DNA from: DAHUXT01 sp036273675
GTDB taxonomy: Bacteria; Chloroflexota; Ktedonobacteria; Ktedonobacterales; JADMIN01
Reading direction: 5' to 3'
NCBI GenBank assembly: GCA_036273675.1
Contig: DASUHD010000178.1
Coordinates: forward strand, 12,786-76,785
DNA: 64,000 bases
How positions within the stretch are numbered: the stretch's first letter is position 1; every line of letters begins with the position of its first letter. The notes under the pieces were generated by a model. That model saw nothing but the letters and a program-made list of their open reading frames with translations, searched no databases and was not told the DNA's origin. This document shows, one piece after another, positions 25,601 to 33,903 of the stretch. Both the position numbers and the translations under genes were made by a program.

Positions 25601-27139
25601 CACCTGATTGGTCAGGTTCGCCGCCAGCAGGTTGACGTTGCCGGTGAGGTCTTTCCAGGTGCCTGAGGCGCCGGGAACATTCGCCTGCCCGCCGAGGCGC
25701 CCATCGACGCCCACCTCGCGCGCCACCGTCGTCACCTGATCGGCGAACGTTGCCAGCGTACCCGTCATGTTGTTGATGGTCTCGGCCAGCGCGGCAACCT
25801 CGCCTTTGGCGTTCACTGTGAGCTTCTGGTCGAGATCGCCATTGGCTACCGCCGTCACCACCTTGACGATGCCGCGCACCTGTTCCGTCAGGTTGTTCGC
25901 CATCACGTTGACGTTGTCGGTCAGGTCTTTCCACGTCCCGGCCACCCCCGGCACAACCGCCTGGCCGCCCAACTTGCCTTCGGTGCCGACCTCGCGCGCC
26001 ACGCGGGTGACCTCGCCCGCGAAGGCGTTGAGCTGGTCCACCATGGTATTGATGGTCTCCTTCAGCAGCAGGATCTCGCCTTTGACATCGACGGTGATCT
26101 TGCGCGAGAGGTCACCCAGCGCCACCGCCGTCGTCACTTCGGCGATGTTGCGCACCTGCGCGGTGAGGTTATTGGCCATCGAGTTGACGTTGTCAGTCAA
26201 ATCCTTCCAGACACCGCCCACCGCTGGCGCCTGGGCCTGGCCGCCGAGCTTGCCTTCGGTGCCGACCTCGCGCGCCACGCGGGTGACCTCGCCCGCGAAG
26301 GCGTTGAGTTGGTCCACCATGGTATTGATGGTCTCTTTGAGCTGCAAAATCTCGCCACTGACGTTCACAGTAATCTTGCGCGAGAGGTCGCCGTTGGCGA
26401 TTGCGGTCGATACCTCAGCGATGTTGCGGACCTGGGCGGTGAGGTTGTTGGCCATCGAGTTGACGTTATCGGTCAATCCCTTCCATGTCCCGGCCACCCC
26501 TGGGACGACTGCCTGCCCGCCGAGCTTGCCTTCGGTGCCGACCTCGCGCGCCACGCGGGTGACCTCGGAGGTGAAGACGCCGAGTTGCTGAATCATGGTA
26601 TTGACGATCATGGCTGACCGCAGGAATTCGCCTTCCAGCGGCCTGCCATCTACATCCATGCGGACGGTCTGGCGCAGGTCGCCCTGCGCGACGGCGGCGA
26701 TGGCGCCCGTCACTTCGGTCGTCGGACGTAGCAAGTCATCCACCAGGGTGTTGATGGAGACCTCCATCTCGGCCCAGGCGCCATGTGAGCGAGCGAGATG
26801 CGCACGCTCACGGGTCTTTCCTTCCTTGCCGACGACATGCCCGACCCGCTGTAGCTCCTGCGCCATGTGTTGGTTCGCGGCGACGATGTCGTTGAAGGTG
26901 TCGGCTATCTTGCCTTCCAGTCCTATCCAGTCGCCAGGGAGTCGTACCGAGAAATCGCCCGAGCGCATCGCCTGGAGTCCCTGGAGCAGCGCGCGAATCT
27001 CGGGCTGGGATTGCTTGTCGTGTCCGTTTTTCCTTCCCTGGCCATTCTGCGCGACGTGGCCTGTTGGTTCAGCGACTGTTGTGCTGTTGCTTGTCTGAGC
27101 CGCCGAACTCCCCTGCCTGCCTCGCGTTGTCCTCGTCAT
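22676..27139 (-). CDS. Group III (NIK1-like) hybrid histidine kinase: five HAMP repeats, GAF, HisKA, HATPase, three receivers
   Basis: This is a 1487-residue cytosolic kinase without membrane helices. After a polar N-terminus and one divergent HAMP-like unit, five near-identical repeats of about 92 residues (residues about 150-600) contain EVTRVAREVGTEGKLGGQA and TWKDLTDNVNSMANNLT. Next come a GAF domain (about 620-760), a glutamine-rich coiled coil (about 765-835), HisKA with FMANMSHELRTPLNS, HATPase (DTGIGI, GTGLGLAIS) and three receivers (VSLDVFLPDM, IVLDLRLPDM, IVLMDIMMPEMDG). Fungal relatives sense osmotic stress and fungicides through poly-HAMP units. It heads the three-gene cassette. 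Confidence 0.95.
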   Translation of the reverse strand: MTRTTRGRQGSSAAQTSNSTTVAEPTGHVAQNGQGRKNGHDKQSQPEIRALLQGLQAMRSGDFSVRLPGDWIGLEGKIADTFNDIVAANQHMAQELQRVGHVVGKEGKTRERAHLARSHGAWAEMEVSINTLVDDLLRPTTEVTGAIAAVAQGDLRQTVRMDVDGRPLEGEFLRSAMIVNTMIQQLGVFTSEVTRVAREVGTEGKLGGQAVVPGVAGTWKGLTDNVNSMANNLTAQVRNIAEVSTAIANGDLSRKITVNVSGEILQLKETINTMVDQLNAFAGEVTRVAREVGTEGKLGGQAQAPAVGGVWKDLTDNVNSMANNLTAQVRNIAEVTTAVALGDLSRKITVDVKGEILLLKETINTMVDQLNAFAGEVTRVAREVGTEGKLGGQAVVPGVAGTWKDLTDNVNVMANNLTEQVRGIVKVVTAVANGDLDQKLTVNAKGEVAALAETINNMTGTLATFADQVTTVAREVGVDGRLGGQANVPGASGTWKDLTGNVNLLAANLTNQVRAIAEVATAVTQGDLTRSIQVEARGEVAELSDNINTMIDNLRLTTDRNTEQDWLKTNLARFTSMLQGQRDLTAVGRMLLSELTSLVDAQQGVIYQVETEAAPGLALLSAYADSGADGHQEHLRFGEGLLGQVAVEKRSMLITNLPPETTPIRSSLFETVPRNVVVLPVLFEGQVKAVIELASLSKFTASHLAFLEQLTASIGIVLNSIEATMQTEGLLKQSQQLATELQTQQTELQQTNDQLEQKAQQLAERNVEVERKNQEIEQARRALEEKAAELALTSKYKSEFMANMSHELRTPLNSILILGQQLGDNPDGNLSPKQVEFARTIHGAGTDLLNLITDILDLSKIESGTVSVDAEEIGIVSLLEMVARPFRHEADNRRLTFEAQVDTHLSPSIVTDAKRLQQILKNLLSNAFKFTEQGGVHLSVYPAKSGWSADHPVLKGTASVVAFEVSDTGIGIPPDKQKLIFEPFQQAEASTDRRFGGTGLGLAISRELASLLGGEIHLRSTLEVGSTFTLYVPQTYVGSLPSGNLVGETAEETAHARADRTEMSETRWSHPLTVARITERPTDFAPLLDDRDDAQPDDAVLLIVEDDPYYGRVLVDLARDKGFKVIAATRGLDALALARQFHPTAVSLDVFLPDMLGWTVLNQLKQDPTLRHIPVQIITVDEDRRHGLARGAFSFLTKPTTTEGLELALDRIKDYAAPHRKRLLVVEDNDAERLSITELLGFGDIEIVTVGSGAEALDAIHGDPFDCIVLDLRLPDMSGFEVLEHIRDNEALRDIPVVVFTGKQLTAEEDARLHTLARSVVVKGVESPERLLDETALFLHRVVGDLPLEKQRLLNRLHSSDDDLVGKKVLVVDDDVRNIFALSSVLERRGMIVLTAGTGREAIETLKTTPDLAIVLMDIMMPEMDGYETMQVIRRNPALQRLPIVALTAKAMKGDREKCLEAGASDYLAKPVNTEQLLSALRMWLHR
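25520..26600 (-). repeat. Tandem repeats of about 276 bp inside the hybrid kinase gene
   Basis: The HAMP units are highly alike at the DNA level, with long stretches shared between successive copies. Such repeats are prone to change in number by recombination and to misassembly from short reads. Confidence 0.75.
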
Positions 27140-27706
27140 GATGCGACTCCCTGGAACCTGAGTTGAATGCTGTCTGGTCGTGGTAGCAATCGCGGAGGTG
27201 GTAATCGTGACTCCCCACGCGTTCGCGAACCGCCAAAGTGGCAGACGCGATTGCTGTGCGGTAGTAACCCAGCGAATTTCGTGCCAATTTCGGCGAGTGC
27301 TTGTGGATTGCGATGCCGTTCAAGCGGAAGGGTTGTTGAGTTGTCGGACACTGGATCATGAGAAAGCTCGATACAGCCTGCTCTGGGCGCGATACACGCG
27401 GGGCAGTGCGACCATGCTGCCCCGCCGATACTTCGGATGAGATTTCGATGACCATTAGTACTAATCCGCACATTATTGGCGCTGTTCCAGCCTGCGTCGC
27501 GTGCGCTACCGCTTCGTCAGTCTCTCATCACCCTCACTTGATCCTCACTTACCGCGCGACCTGATGAGATTGTGATGCCAGACTACTGTACAGAGAGAGC
27601 GGTGTCTGCTATAGTCGCCTGAACGCGCCCTGTCTGGATGTCGCGCCTTGATCATGAGGCGCGGAAGGGTGGTGTAGCGATGTAGCGATGGGGAGGGTAA
27701 GCGCAG
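27140..27706. other. Intergenic stretch without a supported gene
   Basis: This is the divergent region between the hybrid kinase and the polysaccharide deacetylase. I see no conserved frame; near the right end are short slippage-type repeats, GTAGCGATGTAGCGATG (27674-27690) and, within the next gene, GAAGAGTCA units. Confidence 0.6.
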
Positions 27707-28945
27707 GTGGAAGAAGAGTCAGAAGAGTCAGAAGAGGAGCATTCGTCAGCGGATAGCGCGGAGAGCGCGTCCGCCGCAACAGATAGTCCCGAACACAGTC
27801 CCGAGCCAGCAACGGTCGCGGATAGCCAGGCGGAGACGCTGACCGCGACGACATGGACGGTCACGGCGCCGCCAGCCCGGACAAAGAAGCGGTCTGTGCG
27901 CGTGGCATTGCTAGTGGCGAGCGTCCTGTTGCTGGTGGCAAGCCTCGCCGCCACGCTGTATATCGGCAGTGGGAACGCCGCGGGATTCTTGGTGGCGTTC
28001 ACCGCGTCCAGCCCAACGGCGCGCGCGACGCATCGGCCCGCCACCGCCACGGCGATCCCGCCAACCGCGACGTTGACTGCCACCGCGACTCCGAAGGCCA
28101 CTCCGGCTATCGTGGGTGATGGCGTGCCGCCAACGAGCGGCGGTTCACTCCCACCCTATACCGGCCCAATCTCGGGCGGGCAGGGTTGCCCCAGCGGCCA
28201 GGCGCCAGCGCCAGCGGGCCGGGCGATACGCAGCGCGAGCGATTATGGCGCGCCACACGCCAACGTGGTCGCCCTGACCTTCGACGACGGCCCGACGCCT
28301 GCCTACTCCCCGGCGATTATCTCCTACCTGGAGAAGACGCATACACCCGCCACATTCTTTGTGCTCGGCCAGTACGCCAAGGCCTATCCCTGGCTGATTC
28401 AGCGTGAGGCGGCGGATGGGTTCACCATTGGCATTCACACCTGGAACCACCCCGACATGACGACGCTCACCCCCGCGCAGCGCGCCTGGCAGCTTGCCGC
28501 GACAGCGCAGCAACTGCATGCCGACCTGGGCGCGAGCGCATGCCTCTGGCTCTGGCGTCCGCCGTACGGCGCCTATAACGGCGCCATCATTGCTCAGGCG
28601 GGATCATTTGGCCTCACAACGGTCATCTGGAATGATGATCCGGCGGACTGGTCGCAGCCGGGGACGATGACAATCGTCAATCGCGTGCTGGGCAATGTGC
28701 ATCCCGGTTCGATCATCCTGATGCACGACGGCCCCGCCGGGCGCTCACAGACCCTCGCCGCGCTGCCCTATATCCTCGCTGGGCTGCATCAGCGCGGCCT
28801 GACGCCGGTAAGCCTGCCGCAGTTGCTCTTCGGCTACCAGCCGCCGACACCCACGCCGACCCCGACGGGCGTCGCGACCCCAACCGAAACGCCGACACCC
28901 ACGGCGACTGATACGCCGACACCCGCGCCCAGCCCGGCCGCGTGA
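27707..28945 (+). CDS. Membrane-anchored polysaccharide deacetylase (NodB homology, CE4)
   Basis: This 412-residue protein starts at GTG 27707 behind GGGAGGG. It has an acidic, Ser-rich cytoplasmic part, a membrane helix (VALLVASVLLLVASLAATLYI, residues 65-85), a Thr/Ala-rich linker and a CE4 domain from about 180 to 380. CE4 motifs are visible: ALTFDDGPTP (catalytic Asp and metal Asp), HTWNHPDM (two metal-binding His), WRPPYGAYN and IILMHDG. It ends in a TPTPT-type tail. It would deacetylate a peptidoglycan or chitin-like polymer outside the membrane. It converges on the LLM oxidoreductase gene, 24 bases away. Confidence 0.93.
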   Translation: MEEESEESEEEHSSADSAESASAATDSPEHSPEPATVADSQAETLTATTWTVTAPPARTKKRSVRVALLVASVLLLVASLAATLYIGSGNAAGFLVAFTASSPTARATHRPATATAIPPTATLTATATPKATPAIVGDGVPPTSGGSLPPYTGPISGGQGCPSGQAPAPAGRAIRSASDYGAPHANVVALTFDDGPTPAYSPAIISYLEKTHTPATFFVLGQYAKAYPWLIQREAADGFTIGIHTWNHPDMTTLTPAQRAWQLAATAQQLHADLGASACLWLWRPPYGAYNGAIIAQAGSFGLTTVIWNDDPADWSQPGTMTIVNRVLGNVHPGSIILMHDGPAGRSQTLAALPYILAGLHQRGLTPVSLPQLLFGYQPPTPTPTPTGVATPTETPTPTATDTPTPAPSPAA

Positions 28946-28969
28946 GCAGAGATATCCAGTGGTCGGCGC

Positions 28970-29923
28970 TCACTTGCCTGCCAGGCGCGCCACCACCGGA
29001 GCGAACGCCTCGAAGGCGTCTTCGCGCGCCACGATATACGAGATGCCGTGTGTCACGCGCAGTTGCATGAGCCGATCTACCATCTCGTCCACACTGCCGA
29101 TCAGCCAGTATGGACTTTGTAGCAGCACGTCGGCGGTCACGGTGCTGCCGCCAGCCTGTAGCTCGCGCGCGCGCGCCTCCGCCGCCTGCTGCCGGTCGTC
29201 CGTCACGATGACGCCGCTGAGCAGCAGGTTCAGTTCTATCGCCGCGAATCGCGCCCCCGCCGCCTCGCGCACCCACGCGATCTTTCGCGCCAGCGCCGAC
29301 TCCAACCGTTCTTCCGCGTCCACGGTGTTGTCCGCGTTGACCTTGAAGTGCAGCCCGACGATATCCGCCTCTCGTCCCGCCAGCGTCAGCAGCCGCTTGC
29401 CGCCGCCTCCGATGAAGATCGGCGGATGTGGCCGCTGCACGGGCGTTGGCATGCTCCGCAACCCCGTCACCTGGTAATGTTTCCCCGCGAACGTCACCGA
29501 CTCCTGCGTGAAGAATTGCCGTATGATGGTGATTGCCTCGGCCAGCCGCTCGATCCGCAGCCCCGCGCTCTCGAAGGGTAGTCCTGTTTGCTCGTAGTCG
29601 GCGAGATTCCAGCCCGCCCCGATTCCGAATTCCAGGCGGCCATCCGAGAGCAGGTCGAGCGTCGCGGTCTCCTTCGCCAGCAGCGCCGGATGGCGGAAGT
29701 CGTTGTCGTAGACATAGCTGCCAATGCGCAGACGTGGCGTGGCGTCTGCGGCAGCCATCAGCGCCACCGAGGGCGGAAATAGCTCGTCGAAGTGGTCGGG
29801 TACCAGCAAGACCGCATACCCCAGCTCTTCGATGCGGCGCGCCAACGTCACCCACTCCGCGCGCGAGCCTGCCCCGGTGACTCCCGCGCCAAACCGAAAC
29901 GCCCGTGCCTCCGCCATCGCCAT
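28970..29923 (-). CDS. LLM-class flavin-dependent (probably F420) oxidoreductase
   Basis: This 317-residue TIM-barrel protein has the luciferase-like pattern: FRFGAGVTG, LARRIEELGYAVLLVPDHF at residues 20-40, LRIGSYVYDNDFRHPALLAKETATLD and SDGRLEFGIGAGWNLADYEQTGLPF, then PPIFIGGGGKRLL. The sub-family with DNDFRHP commonly uses reduced F420. ATG 29923 follows GAGAGGAG; the longer frame to 30022 is rejected. The substrate is unknown. It is divergent from the amidohydrolase, with 218 bp between. Confidence 0.9.
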   Translation of the reverse strand: MAMAEARAFRFGAGVTGAGSRAEWVTLARRIEELGYAVLLVPDHFDELFPPSVALMAAADATPRLRIGSYVYDNDFRHPALLAKETATLDLLSDGRLEFGIGAGWNLADYEQTGLPFESAGLRIERLAEAITIIRQFFTQESVTFAGKHYQVTGLRSMPTPVQRPHPPIFIGGGGKRLLTLAGREADIVGLHFKVNADNTVDAEERLESALARKIAWVREAAGARFAAIELNLLLSGVIVTDDRQQAAEARARELQAGGSTVTADVLLQSPYWLIGSVDEMVDRLMQLRVTHGISYIVAREDAFEAFAPVVARLAGK

Positions 29924-30115
29924 GGTATCCGCGCTCCTCTCATTTTCGTCGCGTCGATGTGTCCAGCTGATGTATTTGTGAATGTACTCTTGATGGTACG
30001 CGATGCCAAAGCGACTGAGCAAACTGTCTGATCGCCAACTTTGCGTAGAGAGTTCCAGAGATGATACGCTGGCGCTATGCTGCGCGCACGACGGAGCCGA
30101 GCCTGATTGAAGTTA

Positions 30116-30150
30116 TCACCCATGCGGAAGGGACGTCACCCATGCGGAAG
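30116..30150 (+). repeat. Duplicated start context of the amidohydrolase gene
   Basis: TCACCCATGCGGAAG occurs at 30116-30130 and again at 30136-30150, 20 bases apart. Each copy holds an ATG; only the second is in the amidohydrolase frame. The first copy supplies the GGAAGG used as ribosome-binding site for the second. Confidence 0.8.
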
Positions 30151-31140
30151 ATCGATGCGTTCGCACACATCCTGCCTCGCGCGTATCTCGACCGGCTGGA
30201 GCGGCAGCTTGAGCAGACCATGGCTCCAAGCCAACTCAACTATTACCGCGAGGGCGTCTTCACCTTCGATCCGGTGCTGACCGACTTGGACGCGCGGTGG
30301 CGGAAGATCGAGCCGTACGGCGAGTACGCGCAGATCCTGGCGCTTGCCGTGCCGCCGCTGGAAGAGGTTGGGCCGCCAGCGGTCGCGGCGGAGTTTGCGC
30401 GCATCGCCAATGACGAGATGGCGGAGCTGGTGCGGCGGTTTCCAGATCGCTTCGCGGGCTTCGCGGCGGCGCTGCCGATGAGCGACGTCGATGCCGCCTT
30501 GATCGAGCTTGACCGCGCCCTGACGCAGCTCGGTGCGCTGGGGGCGCAGTTCTACACGAACGTCCTGGGTGTTCCGCTCGACGATCCGCGCTTCGAGCCG
30601 TTATTCGCCCGACTCGAAGAGGCCGAGCGCGCTATCTGGCTACACCCGACGCGAAGCGCGGCATGGGCCGACTATCCAGCCGAGAGCCGATCCGACTACG
30701 GCCTGTGGTGGTCCATCGGCTGGCCCTACGAGACCGCTGCCGCCCTGGCGCGCCTGGTCTATTCAGGGCATATGGAGCGTCACCCGCGCCAGCTTGTGAT
30801 CGCGCATCACGGTGGCGGCATGGTCCCGCACTTCTCGGCCCGCCTCGCGATGGGTCCCGGCTATCGGCAGGTCAAGGATACCTTGCCCCGACCGCCGCTC
30901 GACTACTTCCGGCAGTTCTACGTTGACACGGCGCTGTTTGGCGCGCCACACGCGGTCCGCTGCATCCTCGACTTCTTCGGCCCGCAACACGTGCTCTTCG
31001 GGACCGACATGCCGCTTGGCCCCGCCAACGCGGTTGAGGCGACCATCGCGGACATCGACGCGGCCAACCTTTCCAGTGAGGACATGGCCGCGGTCTACGC
31101 GGGGAATGTCGCGCGCCTGCTTGGGCTGGGGGACGGCTAA
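30142..31140 (+). CDS. Amidohydrolase-2 family protein (ACMSD-like metal-dependent hydrolase/decarboxylase)
   Basis: This 332-residue protein begins KIDAFAHILPRAYLDRLE, where the usual metal site D-x-H-x-H is reduced to DAFAH. Later conserved parts are FAGFAAALPMSDVDAALIELDRAL, GAQFYTNVLGVPLDDPRFEPLFARLEE, WLHPTR (metal His), IAHHGGGMVPHFSAR (metal His) and LFGTDMPLG (catalytic Asp). The family includes aminocarboxymuconate semialdehyde decarboxylase and other 2-pyrone or aromatic acid enzymes. The substrate cannot be told from sequence. Confidence 0.85.
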   Translation: MRKIDAFAHILPRAYLDRLERQLEQTMAPSQLNYYREGVFTFDPVLTDLDARWRKIEPYGEYAQILALAVPPLEEVGPPAVAAEFARIANDEMAELVRRFPDRFAGFAAALPMSDVDAALIELDRALTQLGALGAQFYTNVLGVPLDDPRFEPLFARLEEAERAIWLHPTRSAAWADYPAESRSDYGLWWSIGWPYETAAALARLVYSGHMERHPRQLVIAHHGGGMVPHFSARLAMGPGYRQVKDTLPRPPLDYFRQFYVDTALFGAPHAVRCILDFFGPQHVLFGTDMPLGPANAVEATIADIDAANLSSEDMAAVYAGNVARLLGLGDG

Positions 31141-31197
31141 CAAAGCTGCCGGTATTTCGCCTCATCAGAGAGCGATCTGCCCCGCCTTGTCGCGTGG

Positions 31198-31277
31198 GCG
31201 CGGTATTGCAGCGCCTCGGCCACATGCGGCGCGGTGATCGTCTCGCTCTCGGTCAGATCGGCAATCGTGCGCGCCAG
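31198..31277 (-). pseudogene. comM-like 3'-end remnant, copy A
   Basis: On the minus strand this encodes LARTIADLTESETITAPHVAEALQYRA, which matches the C-terminal helical end of ComM/YifB Mg-chelatase-like proteins. Homology breaks off abruptly upstream and the natural stop is lost. It abuts the amidohydrolase stop. A core of 27 bp (31221-31247) is identical in copies B, C and D. Confidence 0.75.
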
Positions 31278-31383
31278 AGTCGTCGCAGGGGCAAGCGCGC
31301 GGGTAACAATTACTCTATCGATTGCCGATATGTACTCGTACGGAGATATCACTTGTATAGGGAAGCCTGCGCTGGAGTTTGCC

Positions 31384-33054
31384 TCATTGTAGTGTCATCA
31401 CGAATGTGTATTGACCACCGAGCGAGTCCTTCACCAGGATCGCATAAGATACCGCCTGCGGCTTGCAGCCCGCTGTCGCCACGAGCGTAGCCTGCCCACC
31501 TGGTGGCGTGTTGGTGGTTGCGTTCGGCCAGCCTACCGACGGTCCACCATTGACCTGAAAGTGGAATCCCCCGACGGTTGGCGGTTGCCATGCCCATCCC
31601 ACGCTGCTCGCGGTATTGTTCCGAATGGTCTGGGTGGCAATGCACGTTTTAGAATTCGCAGCGCTGGGCGTAAGGACAAGCGGGGTAGGCGCAATCGAGA
31701 GAGGTGAAGCAGGCGCAGATGTCGCGGTAGGCCTTGCCCCTGCAGTGGACTGAGCATACGGGGTATACGTTGCGGCGAATGTCGCTAGCGGCGTTTGATT
31801 GGACACTGGACCGCCTACGGTGGTTTGGCTCGCCTGCGCGGTACCCTGAATGGTCGAAGGATGATGAAGGTCCTGTCCACGATGCTGCAACGCCGACACC
31901 ACTCCCGCGAGGGATGCCACCACGACGGCAACGACAACGCCGAAGGCCAGCAGCCAGCGTAGGCTCCGCTGCTGATTCCGTCGCGCCGCTGCCTGCATCG
32001 GTGACGGCATTGCAGCGTGTGCTGATGACCAAAAATGGTCTGGAAGCGGTACTGTCATGGCCGCCGTGAAGAGGACTTCGGTGCTGGGATCCTCGTTGCC
32101 CGGGTGCAGGCTGACTGCCTGCGCTTGACGTAACGCCAAAGCGAATGCGGCCATAGTGGGGTATCGGTCACCCGGTTCACGGGCCAGCGCGGTGAGAACG
32201 ACGTGCTCAAGCGCCGGCGGGATCGCAGCCTCATACGTCGAAGGCGGTGTGAGTGAGCCAGTAAGCGCTTGCGCCGCAATGTCGTAAGCGGACCCACCTT
32301 CGAAGGGGCGCTTGCCCGTCAACAGTTCATACAGCACCACTCCCAACGCATAGATGTCTGCTCGCTGGTCGATGGTTGTGTTGTGAAACTGTTCGGGCGC
32401 CATGTATTCTGGCGTTCCCCACGGCTGCTGCGTGGCCACGTTCGCTGGGCGCCACACCTCGCGGGCAAGGCCAAAGTCAGCGAGCGCTGCCTGTCCCTCG
32501 GCATCGAGGAGGATGTTACCGGGTTTCACATCGCGATGAATAAGTCCATGGCGATGGGCAGCATGCAATCCGTCAGCAACCTGGAGCACTACTCTGATGG
32601 CTTCCGCGGGCGACAGTTTGCCGCTACGGAGCAGGACGTCTTCAAGCGATTCATGCAGCAAGGGCATCACGAGGTAGAGATAACGCTGTCCGTTCACGCT
32701 ATCCTCTCCGGCATGGTAGACCGGCACGAGATGCGGATGGCGGAGGGCCGCTACCCTGCGCGCTTCCGCGCGGAAGCGCTCGACATACGTGCTATCGTCC
32801 GCTAACGAGCTTGAGAGCACTTTCACGGCAACATCGCGTAGGAGAATCCGATCATATGCCCAATACACCTCGGCCATGCCCCCGGCGCCCAAGAGTTTGC
32901 CCAGGTCGTAATCTCCCAGGCGCTGTCCAGTGAGAGCGTGAAGGTGTTGCGTCTCAGTTGGCGGCTCATGTTGTGTCCCAGGTGATAGGTGCACGGCGAA
33001 CCGAGGGAGAGCAACGCCTTGCCCTTGTTCAGGTGGTGGAGTCTGCTTGGTCAT
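31384..33054 (-). CDS. Transmembrane serine/threonine protein kinase (PknB-like)
   Basis: This 556-residue Hanks-type kinase starts at ATG 33054 behind GGGAG. The kinase domain covers residues about 45-305: glycine loop LGAGGMAEVYWAYD, VAVKVL with the ATP Lys, catalytic HRDVKPGNILL, magnesium ADFGLA and GTPEYMAPEQF. A linker leads to a membrane helix (WLLAFGVVVAVVVASLAGVV, near 370), then a Thr/Ser-rich spacer and an outer domain of about 100 residues (CIATQTIRNNTASSVGWAWQPP, FHFQVNGGPS) that looks like an Ig or carbohydrate-binding sandwich. No PASTA units are present. It lies alone between comM remnants A and B. Confidence 0.93.
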   Translation of the reverse strand: MTKQTPPPEQGQGVALPRFAVHLSPGTQHEPPTETQHLHALTGQRLGDYDLGKLLGAGGMAEVYWAYDRILLRDVAVKVLSSSLADDSTYVERFRAEARRVAALRHPHLVPVYHAGEDSVNGQRYLYLVMPLLHESLEDVLLRSGKLSPAEAIRVVLQVADGLHAAHRHGLIHRDVKPGNILLDAEGQAALADFGLAREVWRPANVATQQPWGTPEYMAPEQFHNTTIDQRADIYALGVVLYELLTGKRPFEGGSAYDIAAQALTGSLTPPSTYEAAIPPALEHVVLTALAREPGDRYPTMAAFALALRQAQAVSLHPGNEDPSTEVLFTAAMTVPLPDHFWSSAHAAMPSPMQAAARRNQQRSLRWLLAFGVVVAVVVASLAGVVSALQHRGQDLHHPSTIQGTAQASQTTVGGPVSNQTPLATFAATYTPYAQSTAGARPTATSAPASPLSIAPTPLVLTPSAANSKTCIATQTIRNNTASSVGWAWQPPTVGGFHFQVNGGPSVGWPNATTNTPPGGQATLVATAGCKPQAVSYAILVKDSLGGQYTFVMTLQ

Positions 33055-33287
33055 GTCGTCTCCCTTCCTGCCCATCGTGGTGTACGCGCAGCCCGCGTTC
33101 TCCATGCGCGCCGCTGGTGTGCATAAGCGTCGCGAAATAACGTGTGCCGCAGCAGCATCCGATGCCAGCTGTACGAGGCAAAGGAGATTGTCAGTGTGAT
33201 TGATTGTTATGATAGCAGATGGCGGGAAGTTAGAGGCTGCTTCTGTGCAGAAACCGCTCGTCTTCTCGACAGTATGGCGAATGCCAA

Positions 33288-33462
33288 TCAACCGGCCTCG
33301 CCCCGTGCGCGGTATTGCAGCGCCTCGGCCACATGCGGCGCGGTGATCGTCTCGCTGCCTGCCAGGTCAGCAATCGTGCGCGCCAGCTTGAGGACGCGGT
33401 GGAAGGCGCGAGCGGAGAGCCGGAGCCGTTGCGTGGCGGCGCGCAGAATCGGCTGGGCGGCG
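33288..33462 (-). pseudogene. comM-like 3'-end remnant, copy B
   Basis: The minus strand encodes the ComM C-terminus from about PILRAATQRLRLSARAFHRVLKLARTIADLAG to the natural end RARGEAG and TGA. About 95 percent of bases match copy C over 155 positions by eye. Homology stops near 33462, about 20 bases before the stop codon of the GntR gene. Confidence 0.85.
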
Positions 33463-33482
33463 TTTCTGTTCGCGAGACGGTG

Positions 33483-33893
33483 TTAGCCGCCGCTGCTGTG
33501 ATATGGAAAAGCCCTGAGTAGGCGGTCAATCTCCGCGTGGATCTCGGCTGGGGTCACTCCAAGTTGATGAGCAGTCACCAGCAGGCGAGTGACTGCCTGC
33601 TCGAACTCGTGTGCCCGGATCTCCGTGACCCGTGTAGACGAGAAGGGCGCTACCTGGACCCCCTTCCGAGTGGTGGTGACCACCCATCCCTCGCGTTCGA
33701 GCTCACTATACGCGCGCATCACCGTATTCGGGGCAACTCCCAGATCACGTGCTAATTGGCGCACTGAAGGGAGTACAGAGCCCGGCGCAAGCTGCCCCGT
33801 GGCGATGTGCAGGCGAATCTGCACCCGAATCTGCTCATACGGTGGGACTGGGCTCGCTGGATCGAGGACGAGAGGTGATGGCAGTGTACTCAT
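33483..33893 (-). CDS. GntR-family transcriptional regulator (YtrA-like)
   Basis: This 136-residue protein has the GntR winged helix (PVPPYEQIRVQIRLHIATGQLAPGSVLPSVRQLARDLGVAPNTVMRAYSELEREGWV, then TTRKGVQV) followed by only about 50 residues, as in the short YtrA subfamily. It is the second gene of an operon with the membrane protein, 10 bases downstream of it. Two palindromes at 34955-35007 over the shared promoter are its likely operators. YtrA proteins usually control transporters. Confidence 0.93.
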   Translation of the reverse strand: MSTLPSPLVLDPASPVPPYEQIRVQIRLHIATGQLAPGSVLPSVRQLARDLGVAPNTVMRAYSELEREGWVVTTTRKGVQVAPFSSTRVTEIRAHEFEQAVTRLLVTAHQLGVTPAEIHAEIDRLLRAFPYHSSGG

Positions 33894-33903
33894 ATAACCT
33901 GCG

